Source: Rosellinia necatrix
Taxonomy: Eukaryota; Ascomycota; Sordariomycetes; Xylariales; Xylariaceae
Assembly: GCA_021209875.1 (NCBI GenBank)
Contig: JAGYVD010000010.1
Coordinates: 1,984,001-2,048,000, forward strand
DNA length: 64,000 nt
Direction of reading: 5' to 3'
Shown: piece after piece, positions 63,083-64,000 of the stretch
Position numbering within the stretch: the first letter of the stretch is position 1
Layout of the letters: each line of letters opens with the position of its first letter
Notes under the pieces: generated by a model
Seen by the model: the letters and a program-made list of their open reading frames with translations, nothing else
Told to the model about the DNA's origin: nothing
The model's database searches: none
Program-made: the position numbers and the translations under genes

Positions 63083-64000
63083 ATGCTGTATCACTCGCCG
63101 GGGGCTCTATGGCTCATATTAGCCACAGCCTCTACGGCGATGGCCGCTCGTACGTGCCCTTCATTTCCAGGAAGGAAACGTTACGAGCCCTGACGTTGGT
63201 AAACTCGCAGTACCGGCCGCTATCCCCAACAGACAACCATTAGCAAGCCGGCGATGGCTGCTCGGCGGTGACAAGGTACGAGGTGTCAATCTGGGCTCCC
63301 TGTTCATCGTCGAAGAATGGCTCGCGAAGGACGAATGGGCAAGCATGGGCTGCGATGGCTATTACGACGAATGGTCCTGCGTGGAGGCGCTTGGCCAAGA
63401 GGCCGCGGACGCCGCCTTCGACAAGCACTGGGAGTCGTGGGTCACCGAGCGCGACATCGCGGAGATAGTTAGCTACGGGTTGAACACCATTCGTATCCCC
63501 GTCGGCTTCTGGATCAAGGAGGACCTCGTCCGGAACGACGAATTCTACCCGAGGGGGGGCCTGAAGTACCTGGATCGCCTAGTCGGCTGGGCTGGCGATG
63601 CCGGTCTGTACGTCATCGTGGACTTGCACGGGGCCCCTGGCTCCCAAGCGCCGAATGAAGAGTTCACAGGACACGTAAGTGACGCCTCTACCTCCGAGTC
63701 TTCTTCTCGTAGCGCTAAGGGAGGGGGGTTGGGGGTTGGGCCACATCATAGGGCACTGCCGTTCCCGGTTTCTTTACGAATGAGAACTACGAGCGCGCAC
63801 ATCAATTTCTAGAGTGGATGACGGAGCGCATCCACACCAATGCTGCGTACCGCACGGTCGGGATGCTCGAGGTGATCAACGAGCCGATCAAGCGACGCGT
63901 GAACGCCACGGATGCCGACGACATGCTGGAACGGTTCTACCCCGCCGCGTGGGACCGGATCCGTAACCGTGAACGCAAGTTAGGCATCGCGACGGAAGAC
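63083..64000 (+). CDS. Secreted endo-beta-1,6-glucanase, GH5 family (5' part; runs off window)
   Basis: Exon 1 is 63083-63149, exon 2 is 63211-63674 and exon 3 is 63752 to beyond 64000; introns are 61 bp (63150-63210) and 77 bp (63675-63751). 260 residues are visible. Exon 1 encodes a signal peptide (MLYHSPGALWLILATASTAM, then AA). The mature part reads RGVNLGSLFIVEEWLA, GYYDEWSCVEALGQEAADAA, YGLNTIRIPVGFW, YVIVDLHGAPGSQ and, in exon 3, FFTNENYERAHQFLEWMTER and the acid/base site GMLEVINEP (Glu about 221). This order is that of fungal glucan endo-1,6-beta-glucosidase B (exgB-like GH5), an extracellular enzyme that cleaves beta-1,6-glucan of fungal walls. The nucleophile Glu lies beyond the window. 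A start further upstream is excluded because the signal peptide begins exactly at ATG 63083. Confidence 0.88.

Noticed and set aside
62872..63243. 123-codon plus-strand frame overlapping the glucanase start
   Set aside because: The signal peptide and spliced frame of the glucanase occupy the same DNA in another phase, and this frame has no motif.

Overview
The window is nuclear DNA of a filamentous ascomycete (Pezizomycotina, most likely Sordariomycetes). The genes carry short spliceosomal introns of about 35-250 bp with GTRNGT-type donors, CTAAC/CTGAC branch points and YAG acceptors. The protein repertoire is fungal: a fungal-type F-box protein, a Rrn9-domain protein, a highly reducing polyketide synthase, a fungal rhodopsin-like membrane protein and a GH5 beta-1,6-glucanase. 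Exon structures were rebuilt by eye from splice signals. For the complete gene models the summed exon lengths are multiples of three and the joined proteins read through family motifs. No alignment or search was run.

Layout. 1-6.6 kb is a housekeeping block: the 3' end of an F-box protein gene, a four-exon mitochondrial isoleucyl-tRNA synthetase on the minus strand, and a divergent two-exon conserved nuclear-type protein. 6.6-27.1 kb is a gene desert of about 20.5 kb, full of microsatellites, poly-T/poly-A tracts and TAGGTA/TACCTAGGTA words; one stretch near 22.0-22.7 kb looks like a transcript leader. 27.2-28.5 kb holds a metaxin/SAM37-type gene. A five-exon orphan gene lies at 29.8-30.8 kb in AT-rich DNA. 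32.1-35.6 kb holds a divergent pair: an FAD monooxygenase and an ACS-family MFS permease. 35.8-42.5 kb is a second housekeeping block: the PIG-U/GAB1 GPI-transamidase subunit, Pescadillo/NOP7, and an Rrn9-domain gene whose reading frame is broken in a very GC-rich stretch. A truncated haloacid dehalogenase pseudogene follows at 42.7-43.2 kb.

43.2-45.8 kb has no supportable gene and borders a small secondary-metabolism locus, all on the minus strand: a five-exon highly reducing PKS (KS-AT-DH-MT-ER-KR-ACP, 2423 aa as modelled), a seven-exon 14-TM MFS efflux pump and a five-exon rhodopsin-like membrane protein. Together these could make, export and perhaps sense or store one reduced polyketide; no cluster transcription factor, P450 or release enzyme is visible. 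After about 3.4 kb of empty DNA come an 81-aa protein with a cysteine-rich tail (minus) and, divergently, a secreted endo-beta-1,6-glucanase running off the right end.
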